NCBI GenBank assembly: GCA_017387565.1
Contig: JAFOEY010000032.1
Location: forward strand, 1-64,000
Direction of reading: 5' to 3'
Length of the DNA stretch: 64,000 nucleotides
Origin: Lachnospiraceae bacterium
Lineage (GTDB): Bacteria; Bacillota; Clostridia; Lachnospirales; Lachnospiraceae
This document shows positions 53,692 through 62,421 of the stretch, piece after piece. The stretch's first letter is position 1. Each line of letters opens with the position of its first letter. Under the pieces are notes generated by a model. It searched no databases. It had not been told where the DNA came from and saw only the letters and a list, made by a program, of their open reading frames with translations. Position numbers and translations under genes: made by a program.

Positions 53692-55123
53692 GCTGAAAAG
53701 AAAAGTCGTCGCAGTTGCGGTAGTTATGGTGCTACTGGTGGTTGCGACGGTTTTTGGCGCTAACTATATAAAAAATGGGGATTCTCTTTTGCCAAAGGAA
53801 GAGACTGTATCTGTTGCTATAACAGATACAGAGAATGGCAAGAATCGGGTGTCTCAAACTATGTCTGAGGCAGTAGCAGGGACAGATAATTCGAATCCGA
53901 GTTCCAATGGAGCAGATTCAGGAAATAATAATCCGAATCAGAACACAAATGGAGCAAATGCAGGAAATAATCTGAATCAGAGCCTAAATGGAGCAAATGC
54001 CGGAACCAATAATTTTTATGTGGAGCATGGTTTGGACCCGACCAAGGACCCTTACGCATACCGCAAAGACAAGGATTTTTTTGATCCGATTGCAGAAGAA
54101 CAGGATCCTGGAAAAGAGTTGACCCTGTTGGTAAGCTCTGTGGAGAAGGACTTGCGTGTCAATGTCATTGATGGTCTCGGCAGACTGGTTTCCGGTCAGG
54201 ACTTCAGTATCAAGGTCAAGGACAGCAAAGGCCGTTCCCATAATTATAAAGATGGGGACAAAGACGGCAGTGTGTACATTGCACCGGTTGAGCCGGGTGA
54301 TTATGAATTATCCTTAAAGGGAGCGGATGACTATGTCCTCGCTGATGCTTCGGATGTCAAAATCTCTGTAAAGGAACAGTTGGATTATACAATTATTGAT
54401 GATATTTCTTTTTTGATTAAATCCGAAGATGAAATTGATGCTAAGGCAGAAGATACGGCTGTCAATGAGGCAGAGCAGGATTCAGATGGAACGGAAAGTA
54501 ATCAGAGGCTAACCGATGAAGATGCTTTGTTTGGAATTGATGTTTCCAAATGGAACATGGAAATTGACTGGCAGGCGGTTGCTGATTCCGGTGTGGATTT
54601 TGCGATTATCCGTTGCGGATACCGTGGTTCCTCTACAGGTGCGCTGGTAGAAGATCCATATTTTAAGAAAAATATCGAGGGAGCGGAAGCGGCCGGAATC
54701 AAAGTTGGTATTTACTTCTTTACCCAGGCCGTAAATCCCGTGGAAGCGGTAGAAGAAGCCAGTATGGCTCTTGCCCTTTCCAAACAATACAAGCTGGCAC
54801 TTCCGATTTTTATCGATACAGAAGGCGCCGGTGGTAATGGCAGGGCAGATGGTCTGGATGTTGAAACGCGTACGGCGGTCTGTGAAGCATTCTGCAAAAC
54901 AATTGAAAATGCCGGATTTAACGGTGGCATTTATGCCAGTAAACATTGGCTGGAGCACAATCTGACCATGGATGACCTTTCAGATTATACTGTCTGGCTG
55001 GCACAATATTCGAAAAAAGCAACCTATGAAGGTGAATATGCTCTGTGGCAATACACATCTGCCGGAACTGTGGATGGTATTGAGACACGGGTTGATTTGA
55101 ATATGTGTTATATGGATTATTGA
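53681..55123 (+). CDS. membrane-anchored GH25 lysozyme
   Basis: A 480-residue protein. An uncleaved signal/anchor helix (residues 7-27, [20 protein letters not shown]) is followed by an Asn/Gly/Ala-rich linker with repeats such as NGANAGNN (about residues 66-107), a beta domain with [13 protein letters not shown], and from about 285 a GH25 muramidase: [20 protein letters not shown], the catalytic [20 protein letters not shown] and LWQYTSAG. It would cut peptidoglycan glycan strands outside the cell, making room for or reshaping wall to which the polysaccharide is joined (inference). ATG 53681 overlaps rfbA, so the two are translationally linked. Confidence 0.9.
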   Translation: MDSKLKRKVVAVAVVMVLLVVATVFGANYIKNGDSLLPKEETVSVAITDTENGKNRVSQTMSEAVAGTDNSNPSSNGADSGNNNPNQNTNGANAGNNLNQSLNGANAGTNNFYVEHGLDPTKDPYAYRKDKDFFDPIAEEQDPGKELTLLVSSVEKDLRVNVIDGLGRLVSGQDFSIKVKDSKGRSHNYKDGDKDGSVYIAPVEPGDYELSLKGADDYVLADASDVKISVKEQLDYTIIDDISFLIKSEDEIDAKAEDTAVNEAEQDSDGTESNQRLTDEDALFGIDVSKWNMEIDWQAVADSGVDFAIIRCGYRGSSTGALVEDPYFKKNIEGAEAAGIKVGIYFFTQAVNPVEAVEEASMALALSKQYKLALPIFIDTEGAGGNGRADGLDVETRTAVCEAFCKTIENAGFNGGIYASKHWLEHNLTMDDLSDYTVWLAQYSKKATYEGEYALWQYTSAGTVDGIETRVDLNMCYMDY

Positions 55124-55182
55124 TTTTGGATGATTATTGATTTTTTATTGTTCTTGTTGATATTTTTATTATTATAGAAAAT

Positions 55183-55888
55183 AAGCTGCCGGGGCATACC
55201 AGGGCATACCGGACGGCGGGAAACGGATGAAAAGTATGCCCGCAAAAGAGAAAAAAGCAAGAAAAAAGCAAGCCGGGGCATACTGGACGGCGGGAAACGG
55301 ATGAAAAGTATGCCCGCGGAAGAGAAAAAAGCAAGAAAAAAGCAAGCTGGGGCATACCGGACGGCGGGAAACTAATGAAAAGTATGCCCGCAGAAGAGAA
55401 AAAAGCAAGAAAAAAGCAAGCTTGGGCATACCAGACGGCGTGAAACTAATGAAAAGTATGCCCGCAGAAGAGAAAAAAGCAAGAAAAAAGCGAGCTTGGG
55501 CATACCGGACGACGGGAAACCAATGAAAAGTATGCCCGCGGAAGAGAAATAAGCAAGAAAAAAGCAAGCCGGGGCATACCGGATGACGGGAAACCAATAA
55601 AAAGTATGCCCGCGGAAGAGAAAAAAGTGGGAAAAAAGCAAGCCGGGGCATACCGGACGGCGGGAAACCAATAAAAAGTATGCCCGCAGAAGAGAAATAA
55701 GAGAGAAAAAAGCAAGCCGGGGCATACCGGACGGCGGGAAACCAATAAAAAGTATGCCTGCGGGAGAGAAAAAAGCAAGAAAAAAACAAGCCAGGGCATA
55801 CCGGACGGCGGGAAACCAATAAAAAGTATGCCTGCGGGAGAGAAAAAAGCAAGAAAAAAACAAGCCAGGGCATACCGGACGGCGGGAA
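55183..55888. repeat. tandem array of 74-bp hairpin repeats, nine units plus a partial
   Basis: Units begin with AAGC at 55183 (87 bases, holding a small internal duplication of GCATACC), then exactly every 74 bases at 55270, 55344, 55418, 55492 (GAGC), 55566, 55640, 55714, 55788 and a cut-off unit at 55862. Each has GGGCATAC and, 24 or so bases later, GTATGCCC, so every unit can fold into a hairpin; two units keep the stem with a G-T pair. Between stems lies an A/G-rich part (GAGAAAAAAGCAAGAAAAAA). There are no unique spacers, so it is not CRISPR. Confidence 0.9.
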
Positions 55889-55910
55889 AACGGCAAAAAG
55901 TAGGAAAAAT

Positions 55911-58010
55911 ATGAACCAACAGAATGAAAACCAACAGAATGAAAATCAACAGAATATAGAAGAACTGCTCGAATACTATAAACAGGCTTTTGAGCGTGAA
56001 AAAAAGCGGAATGCAGAATTGACGGATGAACTGGCTGATGCGATTGCACGTGCAACGGATGCTGAGTGGCATTTAAATCATATTAAGGGGAACCCTTTGT
56101 GGAAGTTATCCAAGCCCCTTCGTATGGTGATGCACTTTTTTATCCGCAATTATCAGCGTTTGATGGCTTATGGCAATCCGCGCGGAATTGCACATAAGGT
56201 AAAGTCCAAACTGATTGAAAAGAAAGCCATGAAGCAGCATGGAAAGAAGAGCTTTCCAAATGCCGCACAAAGAAAAATAGAGACTACTACAGAATTTGAT
56301 AAAGATATTACAATCAGTATTTTAGTGCCGCTTTATAATACGCCCAAAAAGTTTCTGACAGAGATGATTGAATCCGTAACGGATCAGACCTATCAAAAGT
56401 GGGAACTGTGTCTGGCAGACGGATCTGACGCACAGCATGAGTATGTCGGCAAGATGTGTATGGATTATGCCAAGGATGATTCGCGTATCAAATATATGAA
56501 ACTGGAAAAGAATGAAGGAATCTCCGGCAATACCAATGAATGCTACAAGATGGCAACCGGACAGTATATCGGTTTGTTTGATCATGATGACATCCTGCAT
56601 CCTTCGGTGCTTTATGAATATATGAAGGTAATCTGCGAGCAGGATGCTGATTATATTTACTGCGATGAGGCTACTTTTAAAAATGGCAATATCGATAACA
56701 TGATTACCCTGCATTTCAAGCCGGATTATGCGATTGACAATCTGCGGGCAAATAATTATATTTGCCATTTCAGTGTCTTTTCCAGAGAACTTTTAGAAGG
56801 AACCGAGCTTTTCCGTTCCCAGTTTGACGGAAGTCAGGACCATGATATGATTTTGCGTCTGACTACAGCTGCAAAACATGTGGTTCATGTACCGAAACTT
56901 TTGTATTACTGGCGTTCTCATAAGGGCAGCGTGGCATCCGATATTAGTGCCAAGACCTATGCGATTGAAGCTGCCAGAGGTGCCATTGCGGATCATCTGA
57001 CCCGGTTCGGTTTTAAAGATTTTAAGATTGAAAGTACCAGAGCATTTGAGACGATTTTCCGTATTCGTTATAAACTGACGAGTGAGCCGTGGGTAACGAT
57101 TATCATTCCCAACAAAGATCATTTGTCAGATTTAAAAAGATGTATCGATTCCATTCTCGAAAAAACTACTTATGAGAATTATGACATTGTGGTTGTGGAA
57201 AACAATTCTACATCCGAAGAAATCTTTGCATATTATGAGGAAATCAAGACTCATCCCCGCATTCAGGTTGTGACCTATGATGCAGGCGGAGAGTTTAACT
57301 ATTCCCGTATCAATAACTTTGGAGCCCGTTTTGCAAAAGGCGAATATTTGATATTGTTAAATAATGATACGCAGGTTATCACCGTTAACTGGGTCGAGGA
57401 AATGTTAATGTATGGTCTTAGAGAGGATGTCGGAGCTGTCGGCGCCAAACTCTATTATGAAAATAAGACCATCCAGCATGCAGGAATTGTGCTTTCACTT
57501 GGCGCACATCGTACTGCCGGTCATTCACATCACAAGGTTGCCATGGAAAATGTCGGATACATGGGCAAGCTTTGCTATGCACAGGATGTATCCGCTGTTA
57601 CCGGTGCCTGTATGATGGTGAAAAAATCCTTATACGAGGAACTTGGCGGCCTGTCTGAAGAATTTGCGGTTGCGTTAAATGACGTGGATTTCTGTTTGCG
57701 CATTCGTGAAAAGGGATATTTGATTGTCTTTACACCGTTTGCAGAATTGTATCATTTTGAATCGGTCTCCAGAGGACAAGATTTGAAACTGTCTAAACGG
57801 GAAAAGGCTAAATTACAGAAAGAAGCTGCAAAAAAGGGAACTCAGATTGCATTATCCGATGACAACAGTTCCCGTTATAATAAGGAATCAGCTTTGTTTA
57901 AAAATAAATGGAAGGACATTTTGGAAAAAGGCGATCCTTACTACAATGTTAATTTCTCATTGGACCGCAGTGATTTTTCTTTGAAGATTCATGGGAAAGA
58001 AAAACGCTAA
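55911..58010 (+). CDS. two-domain GT2 glycosyltransferase
   Basis: A 699-residue protein. After an Asn/Gln-rich start (NQQNENQQNENQQN) and a coiled-coil stretch comes KGNPLWKLSKPLRMV. The first GT2 domain starts at about residue 125 (ISILVPLYNTPKKFLTEMIE, GLFDHDDILHPSVLYEYM), and a second at about 395 (VTIIIPNKDHLSDLKRCIDS, VVVENNSTSEE, LILLNNDTQVITVNW, ALNDVDFCLRIREKGY). Both have the metal-binding acidic motif (DHDD; NNDT/ND). Such double-headed GT2 proteins are typical of rhamnose polymer synthesis. It starts a few bases after the 74-bp repeat array, with TAGGA as ribosome site. Confidence 0.9.
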   Translation: MNQQNENQQNENQQNIEELLEYYKQAFEREKKRNAELTDELADAIARATDAEWHLNHIKGNPLWKLSKPLRMVMHFFIRNYQRLMAYGNPRGIAHKVKSKLIEKKAMKQHGKKSFPNAAQRKIETTTEFDKDITISILVPLYNTPKKFLTEMIESVTDQTYQKWELCLADGSDAQHEYVGKMCMDYAKDDSRIKYMKLEKNEGISGNTNECYKMATGQYIGLFDHDDILHPSVLYEYMKVICEQDADYIYCDEATFKNGNIDNMITLHFKPDYAIDNLRANNYICHFSVFSRELLEGTELFRSQFDGSQDHDMILRLTTAAKHVVHVPKLLYYWRSHKGSVASDISAKTYAIEAARGAIADHLTRFGFKDFKIESTRAFETIFRIRYKLTSEPWVTIIIPNKDHLSDLKRCIDSILEKTTYENYDIVVVENNSTSEEIFAYYEEIKTHPRIQVVTYDAGGEFNYSRINNFGARFAKGEYLILLNNDTQVITVNWVEEMLMYGLREDVGAVGAKLYYENKTIQHAGIVLSLGAHRTAGHSHHKVAMENVGYMGKLCYAQDVSAVTGACMMVKKSLYEELGGLSEEFAVALNDVDFCLRIREKGYLIVFTPFAELYHFESVSRGQDLKLSKREKAKLQKEAAKKGTQIALSDDNSSRYNKESALFKNKWKDILEKGDPYYNVNFSLDRSDFSLKIHGKEKR

Positions 58011-58138
58011 GAATTGAGAATATGAATAGCGATATGAAAATCTGTTGGTATCATGTGGCATAATAACTTTTGCTTACAGCTTTATAAAATAGAATTATAT
58101 AGATGTGCACAATAAAAACGTATAATACAGAAATACAC

Positions 58139-58246
58139 AACAGAAATGCGCAGAAATACAAAACAGAAACACACAACAGAAATGCACAAAAATATAAAAC
58201 AAAAACACATAACAGAAATGCGCAAAAATACAAAACAGAAACGCAT
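58139..58246. repeat. 36-bp tandem repeat, three copies
   Basis: Copies begin at 58139, 58175 and 58211 with AACAGAAATGCRCARAAATA. The unit equals 12 codons, and a 60-codon + strand frame (58103-58285) reads it as HNRNAQKYKTET three times. There is no ribosome site before that frame and no other protein feature, so coding is doubtful. It lies in the leader of the phosphoglucomutase gene. Confidence 0.85.
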
Positions 58247-58297
58247 AACAGCACTACAAATTATATTTATAAAATTATAGAATAAAAGGAGTTTTAT

Positions 58298-60025
58298 ATG
58301 AGCTACAGAGACACATTTCAATTTTGGTTAGAGGATGATTATTTTGATGATGCAACAAAACAAGAGTTGTTAGCCATTCGCAACAATGAAGCGGAAGTAG
58401 AAGACCGTTTCTTTAAAGATTTGGAATTTGGTACAGGCGGTTTGCGTGGTGTTATCGGTGCCGGAACCAATCGTATGAATTTTTACACAGTTCGTAAAGC
58501 AACACAGGGACTTGCTAATTACATCGTTAAGCAGGGCGGTGCAGATAAAGGATGCGCTATCGCTTATGATTCACGTCGTTTTTCACCGGAATTTGCAAAA
58601 GAGGCTGCGTTATGTCTGGCAGCAAACGGGGTTCATGCCTATTTATTTGATGCGCTCCGCCCGACACCGGAATTGTCTTTTGCAGTTCGTAAATTAGGCT
58701 GTGTTGCAGGTATTGTTATCACGGCAAGCCACAATCCGCCGGAATACAACGGATATAAAGTATATTGGGAAGACGGTGCACAGATTACAGCACCAAAGGA
58801 TAAAGAAATTATAACAGAAGTAAGAAATGTTACAGATTTTCATGCGGTGAAAACCATGGATGAGGATGCCGCCAAGGCAGCAGGACTTCTTACGATTGTA
58901 GGTGCTGAAATTGATGATGCTTACATTGAAGAGTTGAAAAAGCAGATTATCCATCCGGAATTGATTGAGCAGGTTTCTGAGGATATTACGATTGTTTATT
59001 CTCCTTTCAATGGTACAGGCCTTGTTCCGGTTACCCGCGTTTTAAAAGAGCTTGGTTTTAAAAAGGTTTATGTGGTTCCCGAACAGGCTGATCCCGATCC
59101 GAATTTTACAACCTTGGAATATCCCAATCCGGAAGATCCCAAGGCATTTACACTGGCTGTAAAACTGGCAAAAGAGGTAAATGCGGATATCATTTTAGCA
59201 ACCGATCCCGATGCGGACCGTCTTGGCGTATATGCGCTTGATAAGACAACCGGCGAATATGTTTCCTTTACCGGAAATATGTCCGGTATGCTCATTGCGT
59301 GGTATTTATTAAGTCAGAAACGTGCAACGGGTACGATGCCCGAAAATCCGGCATTGGTTAAGACTATTGTTACAACCAATATGGCAGATGCACTGACGGC
59401 TGCCTTTGATGTGAAACTGATCGAAGTCTTGACCGGATTTAAATATATCGGTGAACAGATTAAATTCTTCGAACAGGATCATTCTTACAATTATGTATTC
59501 GGTTTAGAAGAAAGCTATGGCTGTCTTGCAGGAACTCACGCAAGGGATAAGGATGCTCCGGTTGCTGTTATGTGTTTATGTGAAGTTGCCGCATACTGCA
59601 AGTCAAAGGACATGACCTTGTGGGATTTGATGTTACAGCTTTATAAAGAATATGGCTATTATAAAGAAGGACTCCACACCGTTACCTTAAAGGGTGTGAC
59701 CGGTTCTGCAAAAATTGCAGCAATTATGGAAAGCTTCCGTGCGAATCCGCCGAAGGAATTTGGCAAATTTAAAGTTGTGGCTTTCCGTGATTATGACAAA
59801 AATGTGGTATTGGAATCTGATGGATCTACACATGAGACAGGTCTTCCGAAATCCAATGTTTTATATTTTGAACTGGATAACGACGCATGGTGCTGCCTGC
59901 GTCCTTCCGGAACAGAACCTAAGATTAAATTCTACATGGGCGTAAAAGGCGAGAGCTTAGAGGATGCGGATGCACTGTTAAAAGAACTGACAGAAGCTAT
60001 GCTTGCAAATGTAGATGCTGAGTAA
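58298..60025 (+). CDS. pgcA: phosphoglucomutase/phosphomannomutase
   Basis: A 575-residue alpha-D-phosphohexomutase. Seen: LEFGTGGLRGVIGAGTNRMN, the phosphoserine loop VITASHNPPEYNGYKVYW, metal-binding ATDPDADRLGVY, sugar-binding GLEESYGCLAG and C-terminal phosphate site RPSGTEPKIKFYMGV. It interconverts hexose-6- and hexose-1-phosphate, supplying glucose-1-phosphate for RfbA or mannose-1-phosphate for GDP-mannose. AAAAGGAG precedes ATG 58298. It follows the 36-bp repeats. Confidence 0.93.
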   Translation: MSYRDTFQFWLEDDYFDDATKQELLAIRNNEAEVEDRFFKDLEFGTGGLRGVIGAGTNRMNFYTVRKATQGLANYIVKQGGADKGCAIAYDSRRFSPEFAKEAALCLAANGVHAYLFDALRPTPELSFAVRKLGCVAGIVITASHNPPEYNGYKVYWEDGAQITAPKDKEIITEVRNVTDFHAVKTMDEDAAKAAGLLTIVGAEIDDAYIEELKKQIIHPELIEQVSEDITIVYSPFNGTGLVPVTRVLKELGFKKVYVVPEQADPDPNFTTLEYPNPEDPKAFTLAVKLAKEVNADIILATDPDADRLGVYALDKTTGEYVSFTGNMSGMLIAWYLLSQKRATGTMPENPALVKTIVTTNMADALTAAFDVKLIEVLTGFKYIGEQIKFFEQDHSYNYVFGLEESYGCLAGTHARDKDAPVAVMCLCEVAAYCKSKDMTLWDLMLQLYKEYGYYKEGLHTVTLKGVTGSAKIAAIMESFRANPPKEFGKFKVVAFRDYDKNVVLESDGSTHETGLPKSNVLYFELDNDAWCCLRPSGTEPKIKFYMGVKGESLEDADALLKELTEAMLANVDAE

Positions 60026-60168
60026 GATAGTGAAAGAAGATATTGTATTATTGGGCATAATACTTTTTGTATCCAACGTCATTATATTCAGCTAAAACGA
60101 TATGTAATGAGCCGGATATACAATAATTGAATATATCGATAAAAAGAAGTAATTGAGGATATAAAGAA

Positions 60169-60627
60169 ATGAATAAATTAATCAAGCAGATTTTGAAATT
60201 TGGAGTAGTCGGTGTAATTTCTTTTGGCATTGACTTTTTGATTACGTTAGGGGTTGCAGCGGTATGCCGTAATCTTGGAATGGCGACTTCGCCGGCAGCT
60301 TTATTCGGAGCTTTCTGGGGATTTACCATTTCCGTAATCGTCAATTATATTCTGAGCATGAAATTTGTGTTTGCCCGGAAAGAAGACATGGATAGACGCA
60401 AGGAATTTATCATTTTTGTTATACTGAGTTTGTTTGGTCTTTTATTAAATGAGTTGATTATCTGGTTCTGTGTCGATGTTGTTTATCAAGCGGTTGCTGG
60501 TATGTTTGCATGGCTTACCGCAGGACTTGTGACAGCAGGAGCCAAAATTGTTGCGACCGGAATTGTCATGGTTTATAACTTTATCACCAGAAAAATTTTC
60601 TTAGAGCAGAAGGAGGAAAAGGCGTGA
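60169..60627 (+). CDS. GtrA-like membrane protein
   Basis: A 152-residue protein with four membrane helices of the GtrA/DPMS flippase-like family: FGVVGVISFGIDFLITLGV in helix 1, then FWGFTISVIVNYILSMKFVF with the family's N-Y-X-L-S and K-F-V-F signature. GtrA proteins are thought to flip polyprenyl-phosphate sugars. The stop overlaps the GTG start of a GT2 gene, the usual GtrA/GtrB-like pairing. Confidence 0.9.
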   Translation: MNKLIKQILKFGVVGVISFGIDFLITLGVAAVCRNLGMATSPAALFGAFWGFTISVIVNYILSMKFVFARKEDMDRRKEFIIFVILSLFGLLLNELIIWFCVDVVYQAVAGMFAWLTAGLVTAGAKIVATGIVMVYNFITRKIFLEQKEEKA

Positions 60628-61412
60628 ATTCCAAAATGATGTTATTTATTCCTGCGTACAACTGTGAAAAGCAGATTATCCGTGTCTTAAACCAGTTGGA
60701 TGACGAGGTTTTATCTTATTTTGAAGAAGTATTGGTTGTCAATAACCGCAGTACGGATGATACGGAAAAAGTGGTATTATCTTATATTAAAGAAAATCCC
60801 GAAAAGCCGATTAAGCTGATGCGTAATACAGAAAATTATGGTCTTGGCGGCTCACAGAAGATGTCTTTCCATTATGCAGTTGATCATGGTTATGATTATG
60901 TGTGTATGCTGCATGGCGATGACCAGGGCGATATCCATGATTTTATTCCGATGTTAAAAAAAGGAATTCATGAAAAGCACGACTGTGTATTGGGAGCCCG
61001 TTTTATGAGAGGTTCCAGACTGGAAGGTTATTCGAAGTTCCGTACCTTTGGAAACATTGTATATGATTTCATTTTTGCCTTTGTGACCAGACAGCGTATC
61101 TTTGATCTGGGTTCCGGTTTAAATCTGTACAAGACATCCATGCTTTCCGATGCTTTCTTTGAGAAGTTCCCGGACAATCTGATGTTTAATTATGTGATGA
61201 TTTTGGCATCTCATTATTACAAACAGGATATTCGTTTCTATCCGGTTTCCTGGAGAGAAGATGATCAGGTTTCCAATGTAAAAATGATGAATCAGGCATT
61301 TACTGTTTTGAAGATGGCATTTACGTATTTCTTTAATAATGAATATATTCACAGTGAATTTCGTGAGAATCCACATGATTCTTATACATGTGAAGAAATC
61401 AAAGAAGTTTAA
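60624..61412 (+). CDS. GT2 family glycosyltransferase paired with GtrA
   Basis: A 262-residue GT2: MLFIPAYNCEKQIIRVLNQL, VVNNRSTDDTEKVV, NYGLGGSQKMSFHYA, the metal motif MLHGDDQGDIHDF, LGARFMRGSRLEGYSKF and a WREDDQVSNVKM C-terminal part. It lacks membrane helices, which the adjacent GtrA protein supplies. It may charge a polyprenyl phosphate with a hexose for GtrA to flip (inference). The start codon is GTG 60624 with GGAGGAAAAGGC upstream. Next comes a gap of 211 bases without recognisable content. Confidence 0.88.
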   Translation: MNSKMMLFIPAYNCEKQIIRVLNQLDDEVLSYFEEVLVVNNRSTDDTEKVVLSYIKENPEKPIKLMRNTENYGLGGSQKMSFHYAVDHGYDYVCMLHGDDQGDIHDFIPMLKKGIHEKHDCVLGARFMRGSRLEGYSKFRTFGNIVYDFIFAFVTRQRIFDLGSGLNLYKTSMLSDAFFEKFPDNLMFNYVMILASHYYKQDIRFYPVSWREDDQVSNVKMMNQAFTVLKMAFTYFFNNEYIHSEFRENPHDSYTCEEIKEV

Positions 61413-61623
61413 TGTAATATTTTATTTATCTGTTCAAACTGTGTAAATCTTTGTAGGAAATATAGATAAAATACAAAGTATATAACAATAAGCAAAGCAC
61501 AGTATGTGACAGAATGCATGAAAAATAATGAAAAATACAAAAAATAAAATACAAAAAACAGAAAGCATTTGCTAACTGATAATATTAAGATAATTAGAAC
61601 AAAAAGTTAAACCAGAGAATAGT

Positions 61624-62418
61624 ATGAGAGAAATAATTTTATTTTTTGTGGGCTTTGTGCTGGTACATCTTGCCAAGATGTTTCGTCTGTATCTGGTATT
61701 GATGGAACATAAAATTCCGTTTTGGAAATTTGTACTTTTGTACTTAAAGACCACACTTGTCAATTTCATAATTCCATATAAAATCGGAGAGGTCTATCGC
61801 TTTTTCTGTATCAGCAGACAGACGAAGCACTGGCAGGTCGGCATTCTGAGTATTTTGGTGGACCGTTTTTTTGATACCCTGGCACTTTGTATCATTTTAG
61901 TGCCCTGCGATATCCTGTTGGCGCGTCAAAAGGCAAATGTGCCCGTTTATGCTGTGCTTTCCGATATCACGCTGGTATTTTTGGCAGTACTTTTAATCAT
62001 TGCCATCTGCTATATTTCGATTTTGCCGACGTATCGGTATTTAAACCGTTATCTGATTAAAGAAAAGACATCCCAGCGTTCGCTTGCCGCATTAAAGGGA
62101 CTGGATGTCGTAAAGCAGTGGTTTGATTTTACCCAGAATCTGATTAGCGGACGCTTTGCGCTGATTTTGTTATCTTCGTTTGCAGGTTGGATTTTTGAAA
62201 TATTTACCCTTGGCGTTTTGGCAAAAGCGATTTGGGTAACATTTGATATTCCGGCATTTGAAAACTATATCCGGTCAATTTTCGGACTGGGATCGAGTGA
62301 TATGCTTTCCAGATATACCAATGAAAGTGTATTCCTGATGGCGGTATTTTTGGTGATAGCATTGATTATTACCATAATTGCTAATCTGGTGAGTTACTGT
62401 AAAAAGAAAGAGAGTTAG
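61624..62418 (+). CDS. lysylphosphatidylglycerol synthase-type (UPF0104) membrane protein
   Basis: A 264-residue protein with about six to seven helices. Seen: LYLKTTLVNFIIPYKIGEVYR, where N-X-I-I-P-X-K-X-G-E-X-X-R is a variant of the family N-X-X-L-P-X-R-X-G-E motif, and ILVDRFFDTLAL (the family's R-X-X-D-X). Flippase-like proteins of this family act in lipid transport or glycan loci. The following genes, one kinase-like and one phosphatase-like, start within a few bases, so they probably share one job. Confidence 0.8.
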   Translation: MREIILFFVGFVLVHLAKMFRLYLVLMEHKIPFWKFVLLYLKTTLVNFIIPYKIGEVYRFFCISRQTKHWQVGILSILVDRFFDTLALCIILVPCDILLARQKANVPVYAVLSDITLVFLAVLLIIAICYISILPTYRYLNRYLIKEKTSQRSLAALKGLDVVKQWFDFTQNLISGRFALILLSSFAGWIFEIFTLGVLAKAIWVTFDIPAFENYIRSIFGLGSSDMLSRYTNESVFLMAVFLVIALIITIIANLVSYCKKKES

Positions 62419-62421
62419 CCA

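Noticed and set aside
55183-55888. CRISPR array
   Set aside because: Units are repeats from end to end with no unique spacers, the unit is 74 bases, and no cas gene is near.
55172-56072. Long minus-strand open frames (up to 233 codons) across the 74-bp array
   Set aside because: The repeat unit has no stops on that strand in any frame, so all three frames stay open; the period is not a multiple of 3, there is no ribosome site, and the Phe/Leu-rich product looks artefactual.
58051-58321. Minus-strand frames over the 36-bp repeat (Cys/Phe-rich)
   Set aside because: They exist only because the 36-bp unit lacks stops; low complexity and no start signal.
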